Position numbers and translations under genes: made by a program. The notes beneath the pieces were generated by a model. The model worked only from the letters and a program-made list of their open reading frames with translations, was not told where the DNA came from and made no database searches. Of a stretch of 64,000 bases of DNA, positions 44,993-53,349 are shown one piece after another (the stretch's first letter is position 1; every line of letters begins with the position of its first letter). Source of the DNA: RDXT01 sp033765305 (GTDB lineage: Bacteria > Bacteroidota > Bacteroidia > J057); NCBI GenBank assembly GCA_033765305.1, contig JANRID010000028.1, positions 40,060 to 104,059 on the forward strand. Reading direction: 5' to 3'.

Positions 44993-45349
44993 TTATGCGC
45001 CGCCGATCCGGTACTCGGCGAATACGATCTCCTTGCCTTTGTGGGTGACGGAGAATCCGGCGATGCCGTCTTCCTCGTAGGCTTTGGGGCTGAGCGCGGG
45101 ATCGATGGAGGCAAACTCCGTGACCACCTTCCGGCCCAGCTTGTCCTGGAGCTGATAGACGGCGCTGAGGAAATCATCGAGCACATCCGCACGGGACACG
45201 AGGTACTCCAGCGCAGCGGGCGAAAGATCGGTCGCCAAGTCATTGATCATGTTGCGGGCGTCCGAGATGGTGTATTCGTGCTCGCCGGTCCGCGCAAAGC
45301 GCGGCACCACACTGCGGGCCAGCCGCTGCAGACGCTTGAAGTCGCTCAT
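44993..45349 (-). CDS. Small conserved protein of unknown function
   Basis: 118 residues from the ATG at 45349 (MSDFKRLQRLARSVVPRFAR); the longer open frame upstream overlaps the exonuclease gene. It is soluble, with a helical N-terminal half and a strand-rich end (EEDGIAGFSVTHKGKEIVFA). Codon use matches the neighbours, which supports a real gene. I do not recognise the family. It lies between gldN and a 3'-5' exonuclease on the same strand. Confidence 0.6.
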   Translation of the reverse strand: MSDFKRLQRLARSVVPRFARTGEHEYTISDARNMINDLATDLSPAALEYLVSRADVLDDFLSAVYQLQDKLGRKVVTEFASIDPALSPKAYEEDGIAGFSVTHKGKEIVFAEYRIGGA

Positions 45350-45444
45350 GAGCTTGCGGTTTCTGAGGAGTATATGTAGGCAGGCGGCGTTTACCCCACC
45401 AGCAGGCCCGGTGCCGGCATATCCCGGCTGCCTCCGTCCCAAAT

Positions 45445-46179
45445 TCAGGCGGCTTCCGGCTCCTTGGGGATCAGCTTCACCTCCAGCTGCGACATGCCCA
45501 GCAGAACGCGGATCGTAGTCTCCACGTCTTTTTCGCAGTAGGTGCGGATGCGCTCCACATCCTGCTGCACCCAGAACGCAGGCGCTACCTGGCTGCCGTC
45601 CATCTCTTCCTTGGGGGAAGGCACATTGAAAATGGCGGCCAGCAGATCCAGGCTGGTGTATTCCTTGTAATCTCCGAACTTCCAGAGATCCATCGTATCG
45701 AGGAAAGGCAGCTCCCAAGGCTTTTTGCCCTGCACGCGCAGCGCAACGGGCAGCGGCAGGCCCTGCACCAGGTAGCGGCGGCCCAGGAAGGGAAAGTCGA
45801 ACTCCTTGCCGTTGTGGGCGCAGAGCTGGCGGTTGGGCTTTCCGGTGATGAAGCGGTCCAGAATCCGCCCGAAGTCCTGGAGGATCTGTTTCTCCTCGCC
45901 TTTATATACAGAGCGAAGCCAGAGATGCGCTTCGTGCTCGCCCTGAAACTGCAGGTACCCGAAGCTGATGCACACCACGCGGGCAAATTCGGCGTGGATG
46001 CCGGCTTTCTCGAAAAACAGCTCCTCCGCCGTCATCGAAGTGTCGGTGCGGAGGTAACGCTGCGCTTTGAGGCGCCAGAGCTTCTGAAAGCGTTCGGGCA
46101 GCGCCTCGAAGGACGGCGCCATGGGCGCTGTTTCAATATCCAGGAACAGGATGTTCTCGATCTGATCGGGCTTGAACAT
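45445..46179 (-). CDS. PolB-like 3'-5' exonuclease
   Basis: 244 residues. DEDDy-type exonuclease motifs are visible: ILFLDIETAP (Asp14, Glu16), CAHNGKEFDFPFLGRRYL for the second Asp, and the Tyr-Asp motif in RTYCEKDVETTIRVLL. This matches the predicted 3'-5' exonuclease family related to DNA polymerase B proofreading domains, widespread as a stand-alone protein in Bacteroidota. The natural substrate is unknown. It starts 5 bases after the S41 peptidase stop, so co-transcription is likely. Confidence 0.88.
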   Translation of the reverse strand: MFKPDQIENILFLDIETAPMAPSFEALPERFQKLWRLKAQRYLRTDTSMTAEELFFEKAGIHAEFARVVCISFGYLQFQGEHEAHLWLRSVYKGEEKQILQDFGRILDRFITGKPNRQLCAHNGKEFDFPFLGRRYLVQGLPLPVALRVQGKKPWELPFLDTMDLWKFGDYKEYTSLDLLAAIFNVPSPKEEMDGSQVAPAFWVQQDVERIRTYCEKDVETTIRVLLGMSQLEVKLIPKEPEAA

Positions 46180-46184
46180 ACAGG

Positions 46185-47825
46185 TCAGGGCTTGAGGGCG
46201 GAGAAATCGCCGGCGGCCACCCGCCGGGCAGTAGGCACCTGGCGCAGGGCTTCCTGGATTACCGGATCGTTCTGATGCAGAACGGGGTAGAAGGCTTCGT
46301 CGTTGTAGAGCCTGCGGCCGAGGAAGGCCTTGATGCGGTTTTCGATATGGCGGCGCGAAGCTTCGAGCCCCGCTGCCGAATAGGGCACGCCGTGGGCCGC
46401 CGCATAGTCCGTAAATGCGCGCAGGATGCCTGCATCTGCGGAAAATCCGGAGATAAAGGCCGATGCGGAGGGATAGCGCTGGAGCAGCTCGGCATGGCGG
46501 TCGGCGTAGTCGAGGGAGAAGCGGCGGAAGAGGTCGTTGATCGTCAGATCCGTCAGGTATTTGCTGCCGCCGGAGGTGTCATTGGGCACGAAGATATCCG
46601 GGAAGATGCCGCCGCCGCCGTACACGGTGCGGCCGCCGGCGGTGCTGTACTTGAGCGAATCGGGGAAGGTGGTCTTGCTGGGGTCGAATACTTCGCCGGA
46701 CTGAAACCGGTCGGCGATTTCCCGCTCGTATTCCTCGTCGTCCACCTGGTAGGGCTTCTGGATGCAGCGGCCGCTGGGGGTGTAGTATTTGGAAATCACC
46801 AGCCGCAGGGCAGATCCGTCCTCGAATTCCTCCTGAATCTGCACGAGCCCTTTGCCGAAGGAACGGACCCCGATGAGCAGCCCCCGGTCGTGGTCCTGCA
46901 GCGCGCCGGCCACGATCTCGCTGGCCGAGGCGGAGCCGTAATCGAGCAGCACGATCACCGCGCCTTCCTCGAAGCTGCCGATGGACGAAGTGGAGCGGTA
47001 TTCCTGCCGGCTCTGGGCGATGCGCCCGTCGGTGGAGACGATCAGTTTGCCCGCAGTCAGAAACTCGTCGGCCATTTTGTAGGCCATGGTCATGTATCCG
47101 CCCGGATTGCCGCGCAGGTCGAGCACCAGCGTCTGCATGCCGGCCTCCTGGAGGCGGGAGAGCTGCTCCTTGAATTCATCGTAGGTTGTTTCGGCAAACC
47201 GGGTCACGCGGATATAGCCCACCTCCGGCGCGATCATATACGCATAATCCACGCTGTTGATGGGGATTTTGCCGCGGGTGATGTTGAATTCGAGCAGCCC
47301 GGGCGTGCCGCGGCGCAGAATGCTCACCCGCACCTGGGTATTGCTGGGGCCTTTGAGCAGGCGGGTCACCTGCGCATTGGTGATGCCGATGCCGGCCACT
47401 ACGCTGTCCTCGACCTTTACAATGCGGTCGCCGGTGAGGATGCCCAGTTTTTCGCTGGGCCCCCCGGGCAGCGGATGCTCCACATAGATGGTGTCGTCGA
47501 GGATGTTGAACTGAATGCCGATCCCCTCGAAGCTGCCCTCCATTTCCTCCTGCATGCCCTGCATATCGGAGGCGGGGATATAAAACGAATGCGGATCCAG
47601 GCCTTTCATCATGCCGCGGATGGCATCTTCGACCAGCTTGGCTTCGCTGGGCTCCTCCACATAATTCTGCTCCACAAAGCGCAGGGCCTGCTGGAATTTA
47701 CGCAGACTCTGGTCCAGGGTCAGCGGGGCAGCGCTGCCGAAACGGCCTTTGATCTGAAATCCTGCAAGCAGCCCGACCATTACAAGGGTCAGGCCCAATA
47801 CCGTGTACCGGATGAATCGACTCAT
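46185..47825 (-). CDS. S41-family C-terminal processing peptidase
   Basis: 546 residues from the ATG at 47825 (an ATG at 47843 would add six). An N-terminal membrane anchor (TVLGLTLVMVGLLAGF) precedes a cap region, a PDZ domain (FEGIGIQFNILDDTIYVEHP to GDRIVKVED) and the S41 protease core with catalytic Ser in DYGSASASEIVAGALQDHDR and Lys in GVRSFGKGLVQ. The C-terminal 150 residues form an extra helical domain common in Bacteroidota CtpA. It processes envelope proteins in the periplasm. Confidence 0.93.
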   Translation of the reverse strand: MSRFIRYTVLGLTLVMVGLLAGFQIKGRFGSAAPLTLDQSLRKFQQALRFVEQNYVEEPSEAKLVEDAIRGMMKGLDPHSFYIPASDMQGMQEEMEGSFEGIGIQFNILDDTIYVEHPLPGGPSEKLGILTGDRIVKVEDSVVAGIGITNAQVTRLLKGPSNTQVRVSILRRGTPGLLEFNITRGKIPINSVDYAYMIAPEVGYIRVTRFAETTYDEFKEQLSRLQEAGMQTLVLDLRGNPGGYMTMAYKMADEFLTAGKLIVSTDGRIAQSRQEYRSTSSIGSFEEGAVIVLLDYGSASASEIVAGALQDHDRGLLIGVRSFGKGLVQIQEEFEDGSALRLVISKYYTPSGRCIQKPYQVDDEEYEREIADRFQSGEVFDPSKTTFPDSLKYSTAGGRTVYGGGGIFPDIFVPNDTSGGSKYLTDLTINDLFRRFSLDYADRHAELLQRYPSASAFISGFSADAGILRAFTDYAAAHGVPYSAAGLEASRRHIENRIKAFLGRRLYNDEAFYPVLHQNDPVIQEALRQVPTARRVAAGDFSALKP

Positions 47826-47929
47826 ACGTTCAAATATACGCATTCTGCGCGGTTCTGAAAATGCAGGTGTTGGGTTCTGCCGAAAAGCAGATTGTTTCAT
47901 CGGGGCCGAATGATGTAACTTGCTTGCAT

Positions 47930-48415
47930 ATGAAGCTGAACTGCACTGCACTGCTGCTGATGGCTGCCCTGGCAGGCTGCCAGGGGATGCGCTATTCGGC
48001 ATCGGGGCTGCGGGACGCGAAGCTGGGCATGCCGCTGAGCGCAGTGGAAAGCCCGCGCTGGGCCGCCGGGCCGCTGCGGGATACAGTGCTGGCCGAGGGC
48101 GGCTACACGTGGCCGGCGCGGATCGCGCCGGCGCCGGGCGGGCAGGTGCTGCTGGAAGGCGATTTTTTCGGTGCCGACCGCCTCAACCGCATCCGCATCG
48201 AAAGTGCAGCCTTCGCCCGGGGCACAGCCCCCCGTACCGGCAGCCGATGGGCTGTGCCCGCAGACGGCCGCTGGAGCGCTTCCTGGCTGGAAGCCTACCA
48301 GGTGTATGACGTGGTTCACCGGCGGCAGCCGCAGATCCACTACCTGCTGCGGCCCGACCGCCCGGCAGACGGATCGGCAGCCGCCGGAACGATTATTGCG
48401 ATTGTCCTGATGTAA
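47930..48415 (+). CDS. Small lipoprotein of unknown function
   Basis: 161 residues from the ATG at 47930. The signal peptide has the lipobox ALAGC (Cys at 17). The remainder is a single beta-rich domain with no recognised motif; YLLRPDRPADGSAAAGTII near the end may be an exposed tail. It lies divergent from the S41 protease and 29 bases upstream of the LysM barrel protein, probably in one transcript with it. Confidence 0.65.
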   Translation: MKLNCTALLLMAALAGCQGMRYSASGLRDAKLGMPLSAVESPRWAAGPLRDTVLAEGGYTWPARIAPAPGGQVLLEGDFFGADRLNRIRIESAAFARGTAPRTGSRWAVPADGRWSASWLEAYQVYDVVHRRQPQIHYLLRPDRPADGSAAAGTIIAIVLM

Positions 48416-48444
48416 TGCAGATTGTGCACAAGCGCTGACAACCA

Positions 48445-49428
48445 ATGAAGCGAAGCCTGATTCTCAGCAGTATCCTCCTTACGGCCCTGGCGTTGGACGC
48501 CCAGCAGCCAGCGCCCCTCACCGTCGGTGCCGCCTGGACCGGCGCCAGCTACACCGGCGACCTGACCCGCGACCCTGAAGGGCTTTCGCGCTGGAGGCCG
48601 GGCGGCGAGCTGTCGCTGTACTTCGAAAAGCAGCGGCCGGTCTTCCTGCAGCTGAACGCAGGATTCGGCGCCTTCCAGGAGCAGGCCGACGGCAGCGAGC
48701 TGGCAGCCGCGGAGCAGGCCGTTCCGAATTCGTACGTGCAGACCGATTTCTTCTATACCGATCTGCGCCTGCGGGTGCGCCTGCTGCACCGCCGCTCGGC
48801 CTTGTATCCCGTGCTGAGCGCCGGCGCCGGGCTGCTCTTCTTCACCCCGAGGGACCAGGCAGGCAATTTTCTCGGCGAAAACTTCCTGACCCGGCTCGAA
48901 GATGAGACCTACAGCACCACCGTCGCCTCGCTGCCCCTCGGCGCCGGGCTCCGGCTGCGCATCTCCCAGCATGCCACGCTGGGCGCAGAATACACCCTCC
49001 GCCTGACTGCGACCGACTACCTCGACAACATCGGCGCGCTGGGCCTGCGCGCCGGGCCCGATCAGCTGCACAGCATGAGCATGGGGCTGTATTTTCAGAT
49101 CGGAGAGCCCGCAGGCCTGCCGGGCGCGCCGCCGGAGCCGCCGCTGCCGGCCCTCTTCATCCCGGAATCTGCGGCCAGCGTGCCCGACGGCGTCAACCAC
49201 ACCCTGCGGCCGGTGCCGCAGGCCGACAGCCTGGACCGCGCTGCGCGCGAAGCCGCTGCCATTGCCCTGGGGCATATCCGTACCGTCCGTACCGATGTCC
49301 CGGAAAGCATCGCCGGGCTGGCCCGCCGCTGGGGGGTGGAGGAGGCCTCCATCCGCCGCCTGAATCCGAAGCTGAAAGATCCCGTGCCTGCCGGGCAGAA
49401 AATCGTCCTGCCCGACGTGGAATTCTGA
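48445..49428 (+). CDS. Outer-membrane beta-barrel protein with C-terminal LysM domain
   Basis: 327 residues. A signal peptide (about 1-19) precedes eight or more amphipathic strands typical of small OMP_b-brl proteins (VGAAWTGASYTGDLTRDPEG, then the RWRPGGELSLYFEKQ region, LSAGAGLLFFTPRDQAG). A Pro/Ala linker follows, then a LysM domain (about 277-326: ESIAGLARRWGVEEASIRRL then NPKLKDPVPAGQKIVLP). A barrel joined to LysM would link the outer membrane to peptidoglycan, as OmpA does with a different domain. Confidence 0.82.
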   Translation: MKRSLILSSILLTALALDAQQPAPLTVGAAWTGASYTGDLTRDPEGLSRWRPGGELSLYFEKQRPVFLQLNAGFGAFQEQADGSELAAAEQAVPNSYVQTDFFYTDLRLRVRLLHRRSALYPVLSAGAGLLFFTPRDQAGNFLGENFLTRLEDETYSTTVASLPLGAGLRLRISQHATLGAEYTLRLTATDYLDNIGALGLRAGPDQLHSMSMGLYFQIGEPAGLPGAPPEPPLPALFIPESAASVPDGVNHTLRPVPQADSLDRAAREAAAIALGHIRTVRTDVPESIAGLARRWGVEEASIRRLNPKLKDPVPAGQKIVLPDVEF

Positions 49429-49844
49429 CCAGGTCCGGCTTTCTGTCTCCCATCCGCCCGCAGCCTTCGCCAGGCAGCGGGCGGGCTTCGTTTAGGGCAA
49501 TCGTTTTCCGCTGTTGCGGTGCACGGCCTGAAATCTGCCGCTGTACTGCACTTCGTACCGGCTTGTGCCGGAGGCAAGCGTTCGAGGCCCAATTTTGTTG
49601 ATCCAAAAATGCTGAAGTTTAAACAGTATCAGGCTTATCCGGAAAGCGGGATATATGAAAATATCTATATCAAGTATCTGGAATTCAGGATATTCTGCAA
49701 AATATCCCAGGAAAAATTTCAGACCTGCATCTTGCGGCAGCGGAAAAAGGTGTTTAACTTTATTCCACAAGATTTAAACAAGGTCTTGACACGTATCCGG
49801 AAGGCTTTTATATTTGTGTGAACTTTCAGAAAATACTGTAAGTT
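49429..49844. other. AT-rich intergenic region before the carotenoid sigma factor
   Basis: This 416-base gap is clearly lower in GC than its surroundings. A 7-base stem (cgcccgc 49455-49461 with gcgggcg 49477-49483) soon after the LysM-protein stop may terminate that transcript weakly. The last 60 bases hold a strong promoter. A 100-codon plus-strand frame at 49519-49821 has no conserved features and crosses the promoter, so I do not call it. Confidence 0.6.
49786..49816 (+). promoter_or_regulatory. Bacteroidota-type promoter of the carotenoid-linked sigma factor
   Basis: TTGACA (49786-49791) and a perfect TATATTTG (49809-49816) stand with 20 bases between TTG and TATATTTG. This matches the TTG-N19-21-TAnnTTTG consensus of the housekeeping sigma factor in this phylum. 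Transcription would start near 49823, leaving a leader of only about 20 bases before the ATG at 49845. Confidence 0.8.
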
Positions 49845-50354
49845 ATGACGGCGATCGAATTCAATTCTTCAGTTGTGAGCATCTATAAGTCGCTGCGGCC
49901 CGTAGCGCTGAAGCTGACCCGGGATTCCGAAGAGGCCAACGACCTCCTGCAGGAGACCCTGCTCAAAGCCATTGCCAACCGCGACAAGTTCACGGAGGGC
50001 ACCAACCTCAAGGCGTGGCTCTACACCATCATGAAGAATACCTTCATTACCAACTATCATCGCCTGGTCAAGCGCAAGACGTTCATCGATACCACCGACA
50101 ATCTGCATTTCATCAACTCGCCCCGCCACGTGACCGACAATGCTGCGGGCACCAAGCTGGCGATGGATGAAATCCACTCGGCCATCCAGGACCTGAGCTA
50201 TGAGTACAAAACGCCCTTCCTGATGTATTTCAAGGGCTACAAATACTTCGAGATCGCCGATATCCTCAACATTCCCATCGGGACCGTCAAGAACCGCATC
50301 CACATTGCCCGCAAGGAGCTGAAAGGCCGTCTGACCAGCTACGCAGGCAACTGA
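49845..50354 (+). CDS. ECF-type RNA polymerase sigma factor, upstream of carotenoid genes
   Basis: 169 residues. Region 2: SLRPVALKLTRDSEEANDLL, then QETLLKAIANRDKF and NLKAWLYTIMKNTFITNYHR. Region 4: YKTPFLMYFKGYKYFEIADI, then LNIPIGTVKNRIHIARKELK. ECF factors of this type often lie beside carotenoid genes in Bacteroidota and, as in the CarQ system, can control them in response to light or singlet oxygen; that role here is inference from position. No anti-sigma gene is adjacent. It is preceded by a strong housekeeping promoter. Confidence 0.92.
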   Translation: MTAIEFNSSVVSIYKSLRPVALKLTRDSEEANDLLQETLLKAIANRDKFTEGTNLKAWLYTIMKNTFITNYHRLVKRKTFIDTTDNLHFINSPRHVTDNAAGTKLAMDEIHSAIQDLSYEYKTPFLMYFKGYKYFEIADILNIPIGTVKNRIHIARKELKGRLTSYAGN

Positions 50355-50581
50355 ACGATACAAGGCGCCGGATTTGTTGAATCATTCCGGATGCCGCAGA
50401 AACATTTGAGGCGCTGACGAGGTTCTTTCAGCATCTTTGTTGAACTTGATACCTATCGTCAGCGTGAAGAGGGGGTTGTTTACATATATGTGAGGAGCGG
50501 CAGTCTGACTCAGACGCTGCTCTTCATCTTTTTTCAGCCCCTCCGACCGTTTTGCCCTACACCCTGCCAGCTCCCACCCGT

Positions 50582-51415
50582 ATGCAACTCTACCACGACA
50601 CCTGCCTGGCCTGCAGCAAGCTCATCACCCGCAACTACAGCACGTCGTTCTCGATGGGCATTCAAACCCTGCACCGCCGCTTCCACCTGCCGGTCTATGC
50701 GATCTACGGGTTTGTGCGCTATGCGGACGAGATCGTGGATACCTTCCACGAGTTTGACAAGCGCAGCCTGCTCGATGCATTCCGGCAGGATACCTGGCAT
50801 GCGATCGAGACGGGCATCAGCCTCAATCCGGTGCTGCACTCCTTTCAGAAGGTGGTGAACGAATACGGCATCGAGCGCGAGCTGACCGAAGCCTTCCTGC
50901 ACAGCATGGAGATGGATCTGGACCAGAACCGATACACCTCGCAGTCGTACGAGGAATACATCTACGGCTCCGCCGAAGTCGTGGGGCTCATGTGCCTGCG
51001 GGTATTCTGCGAAAGCGACGATGCGCTCTACCGGCGCCTGTACGAGCCAGCCCGCAGCCTGGGCAAGGCCTTCCAGAAGGTGAATTTCCTCCGCGACATG
51101 AAAAGCGACTACCAGGAGCGGGGACGCGTGTATTTTCCGGGGGTGAGCTTCCAGCGTTTCGACGAGGCCGCCAAGCGGGAGATCGAAGCCGACATCCAGC
51201 GCGACTTCGACCACGCCTACACCGGCATCGTGCAGCTGCCGGCAGGGGCCCGCAGCGGGGTGCTCCTCGCATACCGCTACTATCTGCGCCTCTTCCGCAA
51301 AATCGGCCAGCTTCCGCCTGCCCGCATCCTGCAGGAACGCATCCGGGTGCCGGACAATCAGAAGCTCGCCATCTGGGTCAAAACCTACTTTCAGCAGCAA
51401 CTGAGCCTGATCTGA
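50582..51415 (+). CDS. crtB: Phytoene synthase
   Basis: 277 residues from the ATG at 50582 (a TTG at 50552 would add ten). Both Asp-rich motifs of squalene/phytoene synthases are present: YADEIVDTFHEF in the first and VNFLRDMKSDYQERGRVYFP in the second. ITRNYSTSFSMGIQTL is the usual start of the fold. It joins two geranylgeranyl diphosphates into phytoene. The 227-base gap before it probably holds a promoter. crtI, normally adjacent, is not in the window. Confidence 0.95.
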   Translation: MQLYHDTCLACSKLITRNYSTSFSMGIQTLHRRFHLPVYAIYGFVRYADEIVDTFHEFDKRSLLDAFRQDTWHAIETGISLNPVLHSFQKVVNEYGIERELTEAFLHSMEMDLDQNRYTSQSYEEYIYGSAEVVGLMCLRVFCESDDALYRRLYEPARSLGKAFQKVNFLRDMKSDYQERGRVYFPGVSFQRFDEAAKREIEADIQRDFDHAYTGIVQLPAGARSGVLLAYRYYLRLFRKIGQLPPARILQERIRVPDNQKLAIWVKTYFQQQLSLI

Positions 51416-51417
51416 GC

Positions 51418-51885
51418 GTGCTTCCCGATCTGGATACCCTGCGGCGCGATTTCCAGGCAGCCGCCGGCGATGCCGCCCGCGCTGCCCGCCTGTGGGAGGC
51501 CCTGCACCGGTATCAGGGCCCCGATCCGGTGCGCCTTGCCTACCGTGCCGCTGCCTCCGCACTGCGCGCGCACCACGCCTGGAACCCGGTGGATAAGCTC
51601 CGCCTGCTCCACGATGCCATGCAGACCTTCGAGGATGCCATCCGCCGCGCGCCGGATCAGGTGGAAATCCGCTTCCTTCGCTTCGCCATCGAGCACCACC
51701 TCCCCGGATTTCTCGACCGCCTCTATCATTTCGACGAAGACAAAGCCGTGATGATCGAGGGGCTGCGGCAGCCCGGACGCTTCGGGCTGCAGGACGGGCA
51801 TCTGCAGCAGTTCATCGAATTCTTCGAATCTACAGGCCGTTTCTCCCAACTTGAGCTCGATACGCTCCGGCAGGCCGCCGGCTAA
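51418..51885 (+). CDS. Conserved small protein between crtB and lycopene cyclase
   Basis: 155 residues starting at a GTG two bases after the crtB stop, so it is very likely translationally coupled. It is helical and soluble, with AYRAAASALRAHHAWNPVDK, then RLLHDAMQTFEDAIRRAPDQ and EIRFLRFAIEHHLPGFLDR. I recall similar small proteins in other Bacteroidota (pattern EIRFLRF-x8-PxFL) but no assigned function. Its place inside the carotenoid operon suggests a helper or regulatory role, unproven. The upstream part of this frame is a shadow of crtB. Confidence 0.75.
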   Translation: MLPDLDTLRRDFQAAAGDAARAARLWEALHRYQGPDPVRLAYRAAASALRAHHAWNPVDKLRLLHDAMQTFEDAIRRAPDQVEIRFLRFAIEHHLPGFLDRLYHFDEDKAVMIEGLRQPGRFGLQDGHLQQFIEFFESTGRFSQLELDTLRQAAG

Positions 51886-51896
51886 TTGCCTATCCT

Positions 51897-52622
51897 ATGT
51901 GGACGTACCTCCTCGTCAATCTTGCTTCCCTTGCCGGCCCGTTCGCACTGTCCTTTGACCGGCGGGTCCGCTATGTGCAGTACTGGCCCGCCCTGCTGCC
52001 GGCCATCCTGCTCACCGGGCTGGTATTCATCCCCTGGGATGCAGCTTTTACCGCAATGGGTGTCTGGGGATTCACACCGGCCTATGTCATGGGGATCTAT
52101 CCCGCCGGGCTGCCGGTGGAAGAATGGATGTTTTTCGTCACCATTCCCTACGCCTGTCTCTTTGTATATGAATGCGTGAACGCGTACCTCCGGCGGGACC
52201 TGGCGCCCCGGCTCGCGCAAGGGATCGCATCAGGGCTCGGCTTCATCCTGCTGCTGCTGGCCCTGCTGCTCCGCGACCGCTGGTATCCGGCGGTCACCTG
52301 TACCCTGGCTGGTCTGCTGCTGATCGCCAATGGGCTGTGGATCAAGCCTGTATGGCTGGGGCGTTTCCTGGTGGCCTACCTGATCTGCCTGATTCCCTTC
52401 CTGATCGTCAACGGTGTCCTCACCGCGCTGCCGGTGGTCTGGTACAACGATGCCGAAAATACCGGCCTCCGCATCGGCACGATCCCCGCCGAGGATACGA
52501 TGTATGGCCTGCTGCTGATCCTGATGAATATCCAATGGTATGAATGGCTCAAACGGCGCATGCGCCTGAAGCCCTATGCGCCGGCACCCGCCGCCCAACC
52601 TGCAACCGCCGCACATGCATAA
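51897..52622 (+). CDS. crtYcd: Lycopene cyclase, CrtYcd type
   Basis: 241 residues with seven transmembrane segments. It is the fused form of the heterodimeric CrtYc/CrtYd cyclase: two homologous halves, each with a conserved acidic motif, AGLPVEEWMFFVTIPYACLF in the first and GTIPAEDTMYGLLLILMNIQ in the second. It closes the ends of lycopene to beta rings, giving beta- or gamma-carotene. It starts 11 bases after the small coupled protein and its last codons overlap the ketolase start by 8 bases. Confidence 0.9.
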   Translation: MWTYLLVNLASLAGPFALSFDRRVRYVQYWPALLPAILLTGLVFIPWDAAFTAMGVWGFTPAYVMGIYPAGLPVEEWMFFVTIPYACLFVYECVNAYLRRDLAPRLAQGIASGLGFILLLLALLLRDRWYPAVTCTLAGLLLIANGLWIKPVWLGRFLVAYLICLIPFLIVNGVLTALPVVWYNDAENTGLRIGTIPAEDTMYGLLLILMNIQWYEWLKRRMRLKPYAPAPAAQPATAAHA

Positions 52623-53340
52623 GCACCATTCCGATACCCGCAGCACCGACAGCAGCACAGGCGTGCTCATCGGGCTGCTCATCATCGCGCTCTGGACCGC
52701 AGCGCTGGCCTGGAACCTGGCCCGCCCGGTGGCATGGCTCAGCCCGCTCACCTGGCTGATGGTCTGGGTGCAGACCCATCTGTTTACGGGCCTGTTTATC
52801 ACCGCCCACGATGCCATGCATGGCTCCGTGGCTCCGCGCCGGCCCTGGCTCAACCACCTGATCGGCCGCATCTGCACCGTGCTGTTCATTTTCAACTCCT
52901 ACAGCACCCTGCGGCCCAAGCACTACCAGCACCACCGCTTCGTAGGGACGGAAAACGATCCGGATTTTCACAAAGGCAATGCGCAGTTCTGGCCCTGGTA
53001 CTGGGATTTTCTGCGGGAATACATCTCGCTGCGCCAGCTGGTGCTGGCCGCCATCGCGTTCAACGTGGCCGCCATCTGGATTCCGCAGGCCAATCTGATC
53101 CTCTACTGGGTGCTGCCTTCCTTGCTCAGCACCCTGCAATTGTTTTATTTCGGCACGTTTGTGCCGCACATGGGCGAGCATGGCCCGGACAATGTGCACA
53201 AGGCGCATACCCAGCCTGCCAACCACCTGCTCGCCTTCCTGACCTGCTACTTTTTCGGCTACCACTATGAGCATCACGACACGCCGATGACGCCCTGGTG
53301 GAAGCTCTGGAAGGTCAAAGAGGCGCAGCACCACGCCTGA
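52615..53340 (+). CDS. crtW: Beta-carotene ketolase, CrtW type
   Basis: 241 residues from the ATG at 52615, overlapping the cyclase stop. It is a membrane fatty-acid-hydroxylase-type diiron enzyme with the His clusters HDAMH (65-69), HYQHH (103-107) and HYEHH near 217-221. NDPDFH, FGTFVPHMGEHG and TPMTPWWKLWK are CrtW-type signatures, rather than CrtZ. It adds 4-keto groups to beta rings, giving echinenone- or canthaxanthin-type pigments. Closely related desaturase-fold hydroxylases cannot be fully excluded. Confidence 0.85.
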   Translation: MHKHHSDTRSTDSSTGVLIGLLIIALWTAALAWNLARPVAWLSPLTWLMVWVQTHLFTGLFITAHDAMHGSVAPRRPWLNHLIGRICTVLFIFNSYSTLRPKHYQHHRFVGTENDPDFHKGNAQFWPWYWDFLREYISLRQLVLAAIAFNVAAIWIPQANLILYWVLPSLLSTLQLFYFGTFVPHMGEHGPDNVHKAHTQPANHLLAFLTCYFFGYHYEHHDTPMTPWWKLWKVKEAQHHA

Positions 53341-53349
53341 ACCTGATCC

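Noticed and set aside
46275..47858. 527-codon plus-strand frame opposite the S41 peptidase
   Set aside because: Antisense to a complete protease with catalytic residues; no motif of its own.
49519..49821. 100-codon frame before the carotenoid-linked sigma factor
   Set aside because: It crosses the strong promoter, lies in AT-rich sequence and has no conserved features.
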